Shown here in pieces: positions 36,022-48,959 of a stretch of 64,000 bases of DNA. The notes under the pieces were generated by a model that ran no database searches, was not told the origin of the DNA, and was given only the letters and a program-made list of their open reading frames with translations. Positions within the stretch are counted from its first letter, which is position 1. The number at the start of each line of letters is the position of its first letter. Made by a program: the position numbers and the translations under genes. Source of the DNA: Ziziphus jujuba (taxonomy: Eukaryota; Streptophyta; Magnoliopsida; Rosales; Rhamnaceae); contig NC_083389.1 in the NCBI RefSeq assembly GCF_031755915.1, positions 17,415,001-17,479,000 on the forward strand. Reading direction: 5' to 3'.

Positions 36022-37921
36022 CTGGGCCGGAATGTGTTTAAGGATTATGAAGAATTAAAAAGTAAAATGGAGAATAAGTTGCAAAGCTGGAAAACAAAGC
36101 TCTTGTCTCAAGCAAGGAAAGTAACCTTAAATAAGTCAGTTACAAGCAATATTTCCATCTACACCATGTCTGTAGTGAAATTTCCTAAACGGTGGTGTAA
36201 GGATATCGAAAGCAAAGCGTTCAATTTCATTTGAAATGGAGGGAGGTCGAATCAAAGGCTGATTCCAATTTCTTGGTTGAGATGTGTTTATCAAAATATG
36301 CTGGAGGTTTAGGAATAAGGAGGCTTAAGGATATTAATTCTGCCCTCCTTAGTAAGTTAAGTTGGTATCTCGCAATAGAGTCTGATCGTTTGTGGTCTCA
36401 AGCTTTAAAATCAAAATATTTTGCCAGTACCACCTTCTTGCGATGTCCATGGAAGAAGCATGCTTCATGGACTTGGAAAAGTATCCTTCAGTCAAGGCAT
36501 CTTATCCTTAAGGGGCTCTGCTATCGGGTGGGGAGAGGAGACAAAATGAACATCTAGGAAGATCCTTGGATCCTTTTCAATCCAAATTTTAAGTCCAGTT
36601 CTTCAGATCTGAGTTTTAGAGTTTGTGGTATAGTTGAATCCTTAAGACTGCCAAATGGAGGGTGGAATGAGGAACGGTTACAGATGTTTGACAATAGCAC
36701 TGCAACCAATATCCGCAGGATTCCCATTACTAGCCGGCTTCTTGAGGATAAGCTAGTTTGGGTGGGCAATAACAATAGTAGCTTCTTAGTGAAATCTACC
36801 CACAAGCTGGGTTTCTGGAATAATGTCCAAGCATCACCTTGGTGGCAGTTACTGTGGAACTCAGGAGTACATGAATGTTTAAAGGTTTTTATATGGAAGC
36901 TTGCTAACCATGGGATTCTCACCGCCGATAATCTGATTGCTAGAAACATCAGGGTAGTTCAGGCATTTTGTGTTCATGGGTGCAATTGTCTTGAGTCTGC
37001 AAACCATTTGTTTTTTCATTGGCAGGTGGCCAAGGCAATCTGGTTTGTCATGCCTTTAAAGTATAAAATGGGATGCCTTCATAGATTTTTCCTTGAAAGA
37101 GAAATTATACCTCTTAGGCCACCCGATTGGAGTTCTCCCGGTGCATCCGAATGACGGAGCACACTTTTTCCTATTTGGATCTATCATTCTTCACCAGTTA
37201 TGGCAAATTAGAAATAGCTTATGTTTTGAAAACCAGCGTTTCTCATTAGAGAATACTATGGCTCTGCTTAATTTTAGAGTTAAGGAGGCTTTAACTCTCT
37301 TTCAATGAAAAACAGAAATTATATCAATTTGAGACACAATGCTTGCTTGGATAGCCTTAAAATTCCTCCTCAGTTGATCAGAATCAATATGGATGCAGCG
37401 ATCAAAAATGGCAGCAGCTTAGTTGGCATTGTTGCTTGTAGCCATGAAGGAGAAATATTGAAGATGTGAGCTATCCCTTTTCACTCAGACATTCCAAAGC
37501 TTGCTGAAGCCTTTGGTATTCTGCAAGGGCTTGTAAAAGAAAAACAGGAAGGGTGGACTAATATTTGGTGTGTTTTAGATGCCAGGAGAATCATTCTTAG
37601 GCTGCATAGTGATGACTTGCAGGGCACGCATTGGATGGCAGAAAGTATTATTCAAGACATTTTGATGGAGAAAAATACTTTTCACGAAGTCATCTTCCAT
37701 TGGTCTCCCAAGGAATCATATATTATTGCAGATTTTGTTTGTAACTAGTGCATTAGGAATGGAATTTCTGGTGTAGTGGATGAAAGTATTCTTCCTAATG
37801 TATTTTTGTCCTTAGTTTCCTAGGAATGTGGTTTTTAAACCACCTCTTTTTTTGTAAGCTCTTTGTAGCTTTTCTGGGTTTTGGTTTCAATACACGTTTC
37901 TTTAGCCAAAAAAAAGAAAAA
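36022..37921 (+). mobile_element. 5'-truncated LINE (plant L1-type) with RT tail, zf-RVT and RNase H remnants
   Basis: Flanked by the 16-bp target duplication GATATGTTTGTTTTTT (36,006-36,021 and 37,922-37,937). It ends in an A-rich tail (about 37,907-37,921). Coding order on the + strand is the end of the reverse transcriptase (KLQSWKTKLLSQARKVTLNK, then GGLGIRRLKDINSALLSKLS), the zf-RVT region (FLVKSTHKLGF, WQLLWNSGVHECLKVFIWKL, NHLFFHWQVAKAIW) and an RNase H-like tail (RINMDAAIKNGSSLVGIVA, then HWSPKESYIIADFV). Several frameshifts and stops break it (for example 36,232-36,234 and 36,555-36,557). The endonuclease and most of the RT are missing, as expected from incomplete reverse transcription. 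Confidence 0.9.
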
Positions 37922-37937
37922 GATATGTTTGTTTTTT

Positions 37938-40900
37938 TGAAAATATTATCTGGACATAAAAAATAATAAATTTTTAGTTGAAAAGATTAGTTAAATTATC
38001 CTCCTTGAATGTATATTGATTATGTCTGAATTAACACATTTATGTCCTTTTTTGGTTGAATAAATTTTGTGTCCTTATTTATGGGTTAGAAGTTGCCTGC
38101 ATCTAGAAGGTTAAAATATTAAATTGACCAAAAGCCCTTCTCTCCTGTTCTCACTTTTCACCTTTCCTTTCCCAAGAAAATTCAATAGGTGAAGATTTTT
38201 ATACCAGCTGGAAAATTTAAACAGCCAAACACTCTCCACCATCTGCCCCAACGATAGAAACAGTTGCCCGTAAACTACTCAATGACTTTTTTTAAGGTGG
38301 TACAAATGTGATGTAAGAAATGAAATCTCCTAGTCAAGCACACGGATTTTAGCAAACAGAGCTCTATGTATGATGATGAAAAAAGTAGAACAGAATAAAC
38401 GGGTGAGAGGAAGGGATGGAGAAAAATAGGAGAAAGAGAACGACACGATAGGGTGGGGGTGAGAGAGAGAGAGAGAGAGCGAAAGGATTTGGTTTGGTTT
38501 AGATCTCGTAATTTGTAAAAAATCAATGAATAATTTTGGAAAAGAATTTTAAAAACATGGTAAGACAGAAATAATCAATTCATGACTTGAAATATAAATA
38601 AATTGATTTACATGAAAAAATCTTAAAATAATAGTAAAGTTGGAAAAGAACGGAAAAAAAGAAAAAAGAAAGAAAAACTAAAATCTCTAGTTAATAAGTT
38701 ATGTTAAAACATAAAATAATAATAATAATTGTACCTTTTTGGAGCCCAGCCCTTTTCTGGATCTAATGTAAGATAAATAAAGTAAATTTTTTTTATTTGT
38801 TACACCTCTTAATGAATATGATTGGAACTTGGAACTCATATTAAGATGATAATATACTAATTAGATGTATTTTAATTAAAAAACTATTATTCATTTAAAA
38901 TAAGTTCTATTAAGACAATACGATGGTAAACCAAGCACATATTTATCTTTTTAAGGTTAGCCTTTTTTAGATCTAAGGAAAGGTAAAAGAAAATTAATTT
39001 TATTATTTGTCATCATAAGTTATAAGTATCCGTATTGAGATAACATATCTTAATTAGACATATTTTATTATGTATTTATTTTATAATACTAAAAATCTAG
39101 TAAAAAAAAATCTCATTAAATATAATCAATTAAATTATTATATGACATTAAAATCATAATCCCTACCAATGTTTGACGAATAGAAATTTCAAATGGAATT
39201 AACTAGGTTTTTCTCTTTTTGAAAAAAAAAAAAATTGTCCAAAACTTCAAATTTAAAATTTTGTCTGCCCTATATTGTCCTATATTGTCCCTTTGATCAA
39301 TATTTATTATCTTCTTGTTTTAATTTTCTTGTATGTATGGATCTTCTTCATCTTGTTTTTTTATTCTTCTTTCCTTTGTTCATATATAAATAAAAAAAAT
39401 TTTAATTGCACTACTAAATGAATTATAAACAATCTCATTATAAATTTAAATTTTTATTCCATTTAAAATTATTACTAAGAACATATACTAATAATTAAGA
39501 ATATTTTCTAAATAAATCTATTCAAGTAACTTTTTTATAACAGTCTCATTCTTCCTCTCAAAATATACGCAGCATATGCTTCTATTTGTCTATTTCATAT
39601 TCCCTGGTAAACCACAGTTACAAACACGTCTATAAAAATCCTGGAAGCTAAAACCATAAAACAAAAAGTTATATTTAGTTTTTCCTTCATTTCAACATGA
39701 TAAGTTTTGTTTTCTAATTTTCAACTTTTGTTGTTTACCAATAACATCTGAAATTATGGGAGAATATTTGGTGCAACTAATCAAGTACAAATAACTATGA
39801 AAATATTCAGAAATATATATCCAAACATTTTCAAATTATTTTTACAAAGTTCATGATCGAACAATTTAAGAAAATATTATTATTAAAAAATGTTTAAAAC
39901 TACAGAAAAAATTTGAATTTATTTAAAAGTAACAACCTAACATATTCAAAGTTGTTCAGAAAATTATAACTGAACAAACACTCTAAGGATGAAAGTATAA
40001 AAAAACATTTGAAAGTACATGAATAAACAAGTTTAAAGACTTTGAGAAGTTCACAACAAAATTTTTTTAAAGTTATTTAGAAGTTTACAAGTGAATAATA
40101 CTTAAAAAAAATATGTTCTCAAAAAATTGAAAAAATATCAAAATTTATAAGACAAAAAGGCCACTAGATTGGAAGCTGGAATGAGTTGCCGGTTTAACTG
40201 TCAATTTGTAAGTTTTATCTCTGGTTATGGTGAAAAAGAAGTGATTTTGGTTGGGTTTTGGGTTGATTCTATAAAATGTAGATATTTTAGGTATAAGGAA
40301 TAGTATATAAAACATTAAAAAAAAAAAAGTTAGTAAAAAAAATTGTGCGTAAAATTATTTTATATTTTTTGTATATTTAAAGGGTACTATATAAAAAATG
40401 AAACTTTTCAAAGTTCTTTTGAAATTTTGAAAAAAAATTCTCTTTCATATACTAACATATTAGAGAAGACTTTTTAATGAACCATCATAGTTGTTAAACA
40501 TGTCTAATTTATGTTAGATAAATATTGTTATTTGAATCGGATGTAATTTTTTTAACTCTTTAATTTATAGTAGTTGGATCGAATAAATTGACAATTAGAA
40601 TAGTTTATTATTGCAAATAAATAAATTAGAATAGCTCGTTGAAGCCTAAATTTTGTATTTAATTGGGATTTTAATTGATTTTTGTAAACTTTTTTAGTGA
40701 TTGACTTTTGCAAAATTCATAGATTTCTATTAACTTTTATAGAGTTTGCAAAACTCCTACAGACATTTATAAACTTTTATTTTAAAATACTTTGATGGAG
40801 ATTTAGACTTTTATAATTATTAATCGACTTTCATAAATATTGATAAATTTTTATTAACTTTTAAATGTAACTATAAACGTTATAGTGACAAAACTATTTT

Positions 40901-42133
40901 ACATGTAAAGAAAAAAAAAATTCATAAGAATCACTTTAAAAAAGGAAAAATTGGTTAGAGAAAAATAGAAATGAAATTTTATGATATTCATGTAATTAAT
41001 TAGAAAAAATTCATAGTTTATAGTTTTTTCTTCTTCTTTTCATTTTTTATGTACAGTCAATAATTTTTTTTATTTTTTTATTTATATTATGAAGGGTAGG
41101 TAATGACCGATGGATAGTATACTCCAAAAATGTAAGAATAATAATGGGGTGGTGTGGGATGGAGATTCACTAAATGAATCTAAAGCATAAATGAAACATG
41201 ACAAGAAACCTATTTTTCCACATTTTTTCAGAAAAATAATATTCAATATTTTTTTAAAAAATAAAATTAGTTTATAAATATAAAATATATATTTTTACTA
41301 ATAAGTATTTCAAAGTATAAATATAAAGTATAACCAAATTTAAATAAACATATATACACAGTAGGAAGTACGTTTCCGATCTCATCTAGTCCCCATCTTG
41401 GATTTGTCTGTCTCATAGGGGCGGATACTTGAGGGTTACCATCCTTATGGGATTATTAGAGTTTTTTTCAATTGCAAATGAATTGTAAAATAACTTATGA
41501 GATAATTAAATTATATTCATTTTTAAAGTTTTAAAACTTAGAATTTTTTAAACAAATATTTCCATTTTTTACTTAAAAATCAATGAAAGTCATTAGTTTA
41601 AAAAATCAATAAAATCATTGAACATTTTAAATACCATATTAGTTTTATAAATTTATAAAAAAATTTAGTTGAATACTTTTTAATTTTTATAGGTTTTTAA
41701 AAAGTCATTTAAATCTATATTAAATATCTTAAACTTTTATAAAATTTTTAAAAGTTTGAATTAAATATCATATAACTTTTGAATTTTATAAAAATCAATT
41801 AAAATATCAATCAAATACGTCCCCTAAATCAAGTATTGATATACGGATCTTTCGGTTTTAGTTACAAGTTTAAATCATTAAATTTGAATATGTATTCTTC
41901 AAAATTTTGGATTTTTTGAGGCTGAACGACCACTAGACTTTTGCAATTTTTTTATGTACCACTTTTATAGGAATCTTTCACTTCCAAATAAAAAAAGAAT
42001 GAGGACTCTCATATGTAATTCTATTTCCATTATTCACATTTGAATGTGCATGTTTACATGACTTTCAAACGGGGAATTACATGATTTTCAAACAGAAGAA
42101 TGATATCCAAAAGTCTTATTTTTAAGGAAGTAC
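37938..42133. other. Intergenic AT-rich DNA with faded segmental repeats
   Basis: No exon chain is visible. An 83-codon minus-strand frame at 38,275-38,526 is Ser/Leu-rich and overlaps a GA run (38,461-38,480), and is not credible. Repeated themes occur: a GGATCTAA..GGTAAAAGAA..AATTAAT segment near 38,965-39,000 recurs near 43,021-43,050 and, weakly, 38,756-38,790. TTTTAATTTTCTTGT.. with a nearby CTTCTTCAT occurs near 39,317-39,350 and again in altered form near 43,170-43,210. Confidence 0.45.
41866..42030. repeat. Imperfect duplication, copy 1 (partner about 43,257-43,500)
   Basis: Shares ACAAGTTTAAATCATTAAA, TTGGATTTTT(T)GAG(G/A)CTGAAC, GACTTTTGCAA/GGCTTTTGCAA, TAGGAATCTT(T/C)CACT and CATATGT with 43,257-43,500. 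The partner holds an internal duplication of the GGATTTTTGAG part and an (AT)n insertion. Confidence 0.6.
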
Positions 42134-42770
42134 CATATTAATTCTCCATTTACAATTATGATTCATATTTGGGTATTCATTCTAATATATTTGGGATTTA
42201 TCTTTTCTATATGTTGAGAACATAGTGAATTATAAAACTTTAGTTATATTGAATTATGGAAGACAAAAATATTAAGCCGTATTGAATGAGAAGAGCCTCC
42301 TCGTAATTATTAATTGAAACTCGATTACATGGAGTTTGATCTTTATGTCAAGACAAAGAAAGCTAGCTACATGTCTAATTAGCACCAAATGCTACAATAG
42401 ATTTCCCTTCACTTTCAGGATATATGTAGGCCACCTAATTAAGTAGGTAAAAAAATTGATCAATTTGAGTGGACATAATATATATATATATATATACATG
42501 TATAAGAAAATTTTCTTCCCAGGAATAGAGCTTAAGAGAGGCACATCTCCAACATGTCGCAGACTATTTTAGATTCCATTCCCTCCCATAACCACGGGAC
42601 TAGACATATATATATATATATATTCAGGTTGAAATAGAGAAAAAACACTAGTATGAATACCGAAATTACCGCAAATGGAATAATTATTAGACCCAAATTT
42701 CTACCACAAAGACCAACGGTATGAAAAAAATAAATAAATAAATAAAGAAAAGTAGAAAACAAAATATTTA
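42134..42770. repeat. Dispersed duplication, copy 2 (partner 20,198-20,793)
   Basis: Same block order as 20,198-20,793, with two (AT)n tracts (about 42,479-42,495 and 42,606-42,623). The 93-codon minus-strand frame here is not conserved in the partner, so it is unlikely to be a gene. Confidence 0.7.
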
Positions 42771-43256
42771 TCCACAATTGCTTGCCAGTAATACTAATTT
42801 TACCCTCATCCAACCCAACTTTTATTTTTTGTTTAAATAAAAAGGTTGGAGGAGTAGAGGTTACTATACCCTTACAACGTTAAATTCATACATGCTGATC
42901 AGATAATTTATATACTATATTTATAGTTTTATATGTATCGATGGAACTTCTAATTCAAATGATAATAAAATTAAATTATCTATCTTCTTTATCATAATTT
43001 AAATTTATTATAAGTTCTTTTTGGATCTAAAAGAAGGTAAAAGAATATTAATCAAGAGAATGTATTACTTTTATTTTTATATTTATATTTTTTTGAAGAA
43101 AGAGTTCAAAACTTCCAATAAATTTTATCTTTGTATATTGTCCATTTTTGTCAATATTTATTATTTTGTTATTTTAATTTTCTGCTATTTATGGACGCTT
43201 TCTTCATTTCCCTTTTTGTTGTTTTGTTAACTTATTTTTCTTTGCCTTGTTTATAT

Positions 43257-43500
43257 ACAAGTTTAAATCATTAAACTTGCATATGTATTAAATTTGGATT
43301 TTTGAGCCTAAATAGCCTAGTGGCGTTTGCTCAAAAAAATTTGGATTTTTGAGACTGAACAACCAAGTGGCTTTTGCAACGTTTTTAAAGTACCATATAT
43401 ATATATATATATATATAGGAATCTTCCACTCCCAGACAACAAGAATAAGGCAGAGACTCGCCCTTCTGTCTTTCCTTCTTCCTCCCCCCTTCATATGTGG
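43257..43500. repeat. Imperfect duplication, copy 2 (partner 41,866-42,030)
   Basis: See the 41,866 entry. AATTTGGATTTTTGAG appears twice here, about 48 bp apart (around 43,290 and 43,338), and an (AT)n run lies at about 43,396-43,418. Confidence 0.6.
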
Positions 43501-46500
43501 ATTCTGCCCTTAGATATTATTACAAAGGAAGATAGTGCGGATGAATGCGTTCATAATCCGAGTGCTCGGGAAATCAAACGCCAAATCGTAAATTTATCAT
43601 ACAAAGAGACTTGAAGAGCTTATATATCCATCTTGGGCTAGGCTCCTAGTCTTTCTTTTATACCAGGTATTCATTAAGTGACGAGAAATGCATTTTGCTA
43701 GTTTTCAATTGGCAAAGTCCATTTTTGGGTTGCACATTTTTTTTTTTTTTTTTGGGGGGGGGGGCATTTGATACCTTTTAAATTTTAAGAAGTTGCATTT
43801 TGATGATAAATCGTTGAATATTAATGGAAACTGTTAAGCTCATTTATTTTTTAACATTAAATTCTATTATTTTTTTCATATACTTTAATGGATGAAATAG
43901 GCCCAAAAAAAAAAAAAAAAACTAAAAAGTGAATAAATTTTTCTTTTTACAATATCAAATTAACTCTAATAAGTTCCATAAAAATTAAATTTATCAACAA
44001 GCCCCTGACTTCTGTATTCCTTTGTTAGAGTTAAAAATTCCTCCTCAATTAGCAACAGTTGTACTGCCAATAGAAGGATCGGCATTGCTTTCAGCAAGGG
44101 CAGTGTATTCACACCGAGGCTCTAGCATCCTTGACGCCGGTGAGGACCTTAAAACACTTTTGGTCTTGGCAAAAGTGTGAGCTTCGGCATATTCATTATT
44201 TTAAGCTAACAAACTCGTAGAAACTTATTAAAAGGTCCAAATTAGTTACCCAAAAGTGTTGATATGGTTCACCTAATCTACTTTTTCAGGATGAAGATCA
44301 AAACGTAAACAAAAGGGAACATTATAACAAATCAATTTTTCTTTAAATCTAAACCGACCATCATCATTTATAGTGTGTATATATATATATATATATGGTT
44401 TGAAGAAAAACCAACCATAACCTCCAGTTAAAAGCTATTGTTTGCAACCAAATCGCTGCCACACTTGATCCACTGGTGGTGGCCACTAATGAATTGGAGA
44501 ATCTTTATTTTCAGAAAATATTCGATCTTAAAAAACAAAAAAGAAAATAAAATGTTAATTATTGAAAATTTAAAAAATTAGGCACTGTATAAAGTTATTT
44601 TGATATTACAAGTAGAAATTCTCTTATATTTAATAGTTTGTCACAAAAATACAATTGTTTGACATTTAAAGAATATCGAATGCAGAAAAAGAAAAAGAAA
44701 AAAGAAGAAGAAAAAATTAGAGACCCCAAAATGAATTTTGCCCCTGCTAAATGATAGTAAAGTGCATTATTTAACCTAAAGACCAAAAAAATAGCTCATC
44801 CGTCATTCTATTTCCATGATTAAAATTTGAAAATGGTAAAAAAATATCATCTCAGATTCTAGATGAAATTGAAATTAAATATGTTTGTTGAAAAATTTTT
44901 ACTATTTACCAATGGTGATGATAATTATCAATTGAATCATTACTGACTTGATAATTTTTAATTGAAAATATTTAATTATATATATTAATTTTTTATTTTA
45001 AAATTCTAGTTTTAAAAATTTAATTTATTTAAATAATCATACACGTACTTATACTATTCTATTTTTGTTGAATAGAAGAAAAATGTGCTTCTTTCTTTTG
45101 CATAAAAAATGATTTGAACTGACAGGTTTGGTTTTTTCTCACCGATTGACTACAAAAGATGGAAGGAGCATCTAGAATTGCCAAATATGGACCAGATCAT
45201 GAAAATCAAATGAAATGAGTACCTCATGAAATAGAAACCCCACTCACAATCCATAATCCAAATAAAGCAGTAAAAGAGAGTAAAAGCATCTCTTAACGGT
45301 CAAAGATGAATGTTGATTCTCCTTATAAATTGATATTATTTAAATACAAATGATATAAATATACAAATATTTTTTAAATTGTTTTATAATAATAATATGT
45401 ATAAAAATTATTTATAATTATTAATTAATTAATTATTTTATTAATATTTTTAAAAAATTAACTTTTTAAGAAAACATTATTTGTTAAAAAAATTGGCAAT
45501 ATTTAGTAAATTTCTAAAAATAGACATTTAATTTAATAATATTTAGATTATATCAGTTTAATATTTATTTCAAACATTATCAATGAAGAACAATATTTTG
45601 TTTAACATTTTGTCCATGTTACTTATATGATATATTTATTTTCACAATATATATTTCTTTTGGAGATATCCTAACAAGATAAGAAAACAATTTCAAATTT
45701 TTAACAAGATTTTAAGTACTTGTTATTTCAAAAAAGTAATAATAATAATAATAAGTACTCAGTTGGTAACATTCAAATTTTTCTTTTTCTTTTTGTTTAA
45801 GAGATCAATCATATATAAATAAATCACTATTATGATAGTCATTTATAATGACAAAACAAGAAAATTTGATTTATCAAAAAGATAAATATTACTTTTGGTC
45901 TCCTTTATTTTGAATTTTTTTGCATAAATGCATCTCTCTTTTTGAAAATTGTACGATAACCCTCTTACTTTCATTTTTATTTTACACTAGCCTCTTTTAC
46001 AGGTTAAAGGTTAAACCCTAGTCAAAAAATATATGTTAATAAAAAAAAGAAAAGTTTAATTCTTTTTTAATTCAAACATACACACACATAAAAATAAAAA
46101 TGAAATAACAGGGGCTAAAATAAAACAAAAATGAATCATAAAAGAGACGATAATTACATCTTTGAAAATAGAGATTCACTTGTGTTAAAAATCAAAATAC
46201 AGGACATCAAAGTGATATTTACTCAAATTAAGCTTTATTATATAAACAATTTGAAATGTTTTTGAATTTGATATTTTTATTTTATTTTTCTTTGATGATC
46301 TTATCACTGGTTTCTTTAAGTTCGTACTCAAGTGAAAGGCTTATAACTATTATTAAAAACACAATCCAATTATCCGCTACCAATATAAAAAAAAAATTAA
46401 AAAATAATCTACAAATTAAAAAATAATCGTCATAAAAACGTGGGGGAATTTAATATATATATATATATATATATACATAATTTATTAGATATACTTAATA

Positions 46501-47040
46501 TTTAAATCAATTCCGATAATTTTAGTGCATTTATAAGTTTAATTTGATGGTATGATGATTGAGAATATACCTTTAAATTCAGTATTCAAACCTTTATCTA
46601 ACTGAAATTGCCCCTCCCTCAAATAATCAAAAGGGATAACTAAATTTTACCCTTGTATAATGGCATTTTACAATCCAAATCACAAAACTTCATATATTGT
46701 ACCCATGAACTATTATTATCATTTTAGTTTCATCAAATCATGTATTTTTTTCCTGATTAAATTGGCAAAATTAATAATATTACTGTTCAAAAGTAAAATA
46801 AAAAATTTCTCTAACAATGCATTATTAGATTTTACTGACAGAAAAAGAAGGCAAAATAAAAAAATAAAAAAAATTGAATAAAAATGGTAAAGTATAAATA
46901 AGTTGTCAAATAAAATTGGCTTAATCACTAATACATTTACACTTGCAATTGAAAGTTTGCAAGTTACAAACATCAGTATAAAAGGGAAAAGTATTGTAAA
47001 CGGTAAAAATTTGCAGTCAAGCTGACTGTGGTAAAATGTA
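43501..47040. other. Intergenic DNA
   Basis: No gene is supported. Notable contents are a T17-G11 tract (43,737-43,764), a mixed-composition island at about 44,030-44,170 whose + frame reads PPQLATVVLPIEGSALLSAR before a stop (perhaps an old retroelement scrap), and several (AT)n runs (for example 44,379-44,395 and 46,453-46,475). Confidence 0.45.
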
Positions 47041-47950
47041 CTTATCGCTAATCCAAATTACCTCATGTGTAGATCTCAACTTGCACATAACGTGGCAGGT
47101 CCTGATGGGGGCAGTGAGAAGGGCTTTTGCTTAAGACGGCACGGCAATTTGAGAGAGCCGTTGGCCCGTTGGCCCAAAAAATGTGGGGCCCAACATTGCT
47201 GGTGAGGGAGTGTGGGCGGCGTAACGTGCACTAATTCCAAATCCTTCCCTTTCCTATAGGTTTCATTATAAAAATGCTTTTTTTTTTATTTTTTTATTTC
47301 ATTTTTTTTTCCTTAAAACAAAAAATAGAGCTTTTTTTGGGCATGTGGAGCCCATACTTCACGTGGAGATAGGACTTAGTGGCCACGTAAGACGACAAAC
47401 TAGGGCTCCTCATAGAATCTCCTCTAATCCTCTCTCCTCCAATAATCGTCCTCCTCCCACGTGGGAATCTGGGCCCCACATCCGCCCATGACGTCACACA
47501 CAAACATTTACCAGCCCTATTTTTCTTTTCTTTTTCTTTTTTTTATTTAAAATATATTTATATCCCTATAATTGCCCTTATATTCCTTGTATTTAAGCAG
47601 AGGATCCTAACTCTTTTTTAACTTATCCCACTGCATCCTTTAATTTCCATTATTATCATTATTATTATTATTTTGGCCTTCTTGATCTCCTTTCGCTGCT
47701 TCCTCTTTTTTTAATTTCCGTTTTTTTTTTTTTGGCTTTCTTGATCTGCTTTCGCTGCTTCCTCTTTTTTCTGTCTCTCTCTACTTTTTTTTCTAGGAGT
47801 TTCTTTTATGTTCAGATTGTTTTTTGCTTTATAAATATCTATCAGATCTCTCTTAAGTTTGTTCTTTTAAAAATAGAGCTAGAAATCTTCTTGCATATAT
47901 ATATATATATATAAACATAGAAAATACCAAGAAGAAAGGCTTACAAGAAC
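47040..47950 (+). promoter_or_regulatory. Promoter and leader of the TIGR01589 gene: ACGT and GGCCC element cluster
   Basis: CACGTG at 47,360-47,365, CCACGTAA at 47,383-47,390, the palindrome CCCACGTGGG at 47,456-47,465, TGACGTCA at 47,489-47,496, and AACGTGG at about 47,089. TCP/site II-like GGCCC words lie at about 47,163-47,192 (GGCCCGTTGGCCCA, GTGGGGCCCAAC) and at 47,470. G-boxes are bound by bZIP and bHLH (PIF) factors and TGACGTCA by bZIP/TGA factors. TATTTAAG at about 47,588 may act as a TATA element. The likely 5' leader has a 59-bp tandem duplication (unit 1 about 47,675-47,733, unit 2 about 47,734-47,790). Confidence 0.6.
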
Positions 47951-48784
47951 ATGAGTGACTCCCCTGCTTCCTATATTCACATGGTAAGCTAATTCTTTAG
48001 AAAGCTTCATGAGCTGTTAGATTTTTTGGTGATCTCACAATGATTTGATTTTTGATTTTTGATTTTGATTTTTGATGGTGATAATGATGCAAGTACAGGT
48101 GCACCACCTGATAGAGGAGTGTATGGTATTCAATATGAGCAAGGAAGAGTGCATGGAAGCCCTCTTCAAGCATGCAAATATCAAGCCTGTTATAACCTCC
48201 ACAGGTCCCAACAAAAACATCCTCACTAGCTATCTATTACATATATATATACATATATCTACACACACGCATATTTTGTATGTAGATAATTCTTTGAACA
48301 TATATACAAATAGCCCTTTCTATGAGATCCTTTTATAAGTTCTGGATTTGATTCTAAATATATGAGGGCCGGTTTTGATATATAATATATGAAATTTGTA
48401 TTCGTTGGGAGCAAATAGTTTCCAATGCTGATGATGTGGCAGATGATAAAAGTTTGTCATTTATTTTTGTTTGATTAGATTTTCAATTTGAAGTGACACT
48501 TTTAATAACGTACATATATAGGCAGGGTTTTTTTTTTTTTTTATATTTATCTCAACTTATATCAGGGACAATATTTCCAATTTATATCATATGGATGTAT
48601 TATATTTGTATATGATCGAATCAAGGTCTTAAATGGGTTGTTGTCTGTGTATGTGTATATAATAAGTGCAGTGTGGAAGGAGCTAGAGAAAGAGAATAAG
48701 GAGTTCTTCGAAGCCTACGAAAAGAGAAGGGAAAGGAATGGAGAGTCTGGGATGGAGACAGAGCAAAAGATCCAAAGAGCTTGA
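47951..48784 (+). CDS. Small plant-specific TIGR01589-domain protein (RPGE/PEL-like), 3 exons, 83 aa
   Basis: Exons 47,951-47,983, 48,099-48,204 and 48,672-48,784; junctions are GT-AG and in phase. The protein begins MSDSPASYIHM and continues VHHLIEECMVFNMSKEECME, ALFKHANIKPVITSTVWKEL and EKENKEFFEAYEKRRE, covering the whole TIGR01589 plant domain (YIxMVQHLIExCLxFNMSKEEC..HANIKPVITSTVWKELEKENKEFF). From memory, Arabidopsis members include the PEL/RPGE proteins, described as repressors of photosynthetic gene expression that act on GLK factors and are induced by PIFs. I infer a similar role, and the G-boxes upstream fit it. No signal peptide or membrane segment is present. Exon 1 is only 33 nt, which automated predictors may miss. 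Confidence 0.88.
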
Positions 48785-48959
48785 ATTTCGGATTCTTCCC
48801 AAAGAAATAGAGATGGGTTTTGATTCAGAAAACCATGTTTTGGGTCTTTTATTATTAGCTTTGTTATTTTCTACGTAAATGCTGTAGATAAGAAGGTGGA
48901 TAATAAAGACAAAAGGTTTATCAATTAAAGAAATAAAAAAAAAATTGACCAATGGGGGT

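Noticed and set aside
36554..36949. 131-codon minus-strand frame
   Set aside because: It is the antisense of the LINE zf-RVT coding region, which explains the open frame.
43327..43614. 95-codon + strand frame through an (AT)n run
   Set aside because: Contains YIYIYIYIY from the microsatellite. The partner repeat at 41,866 does not keep the frame.
44030..44170. Mixed-composition island as a gene fragment
   Set aside because: A short frame with a faint resemblance to the LINE RNase H segment (KIPPQL), too weak to call.
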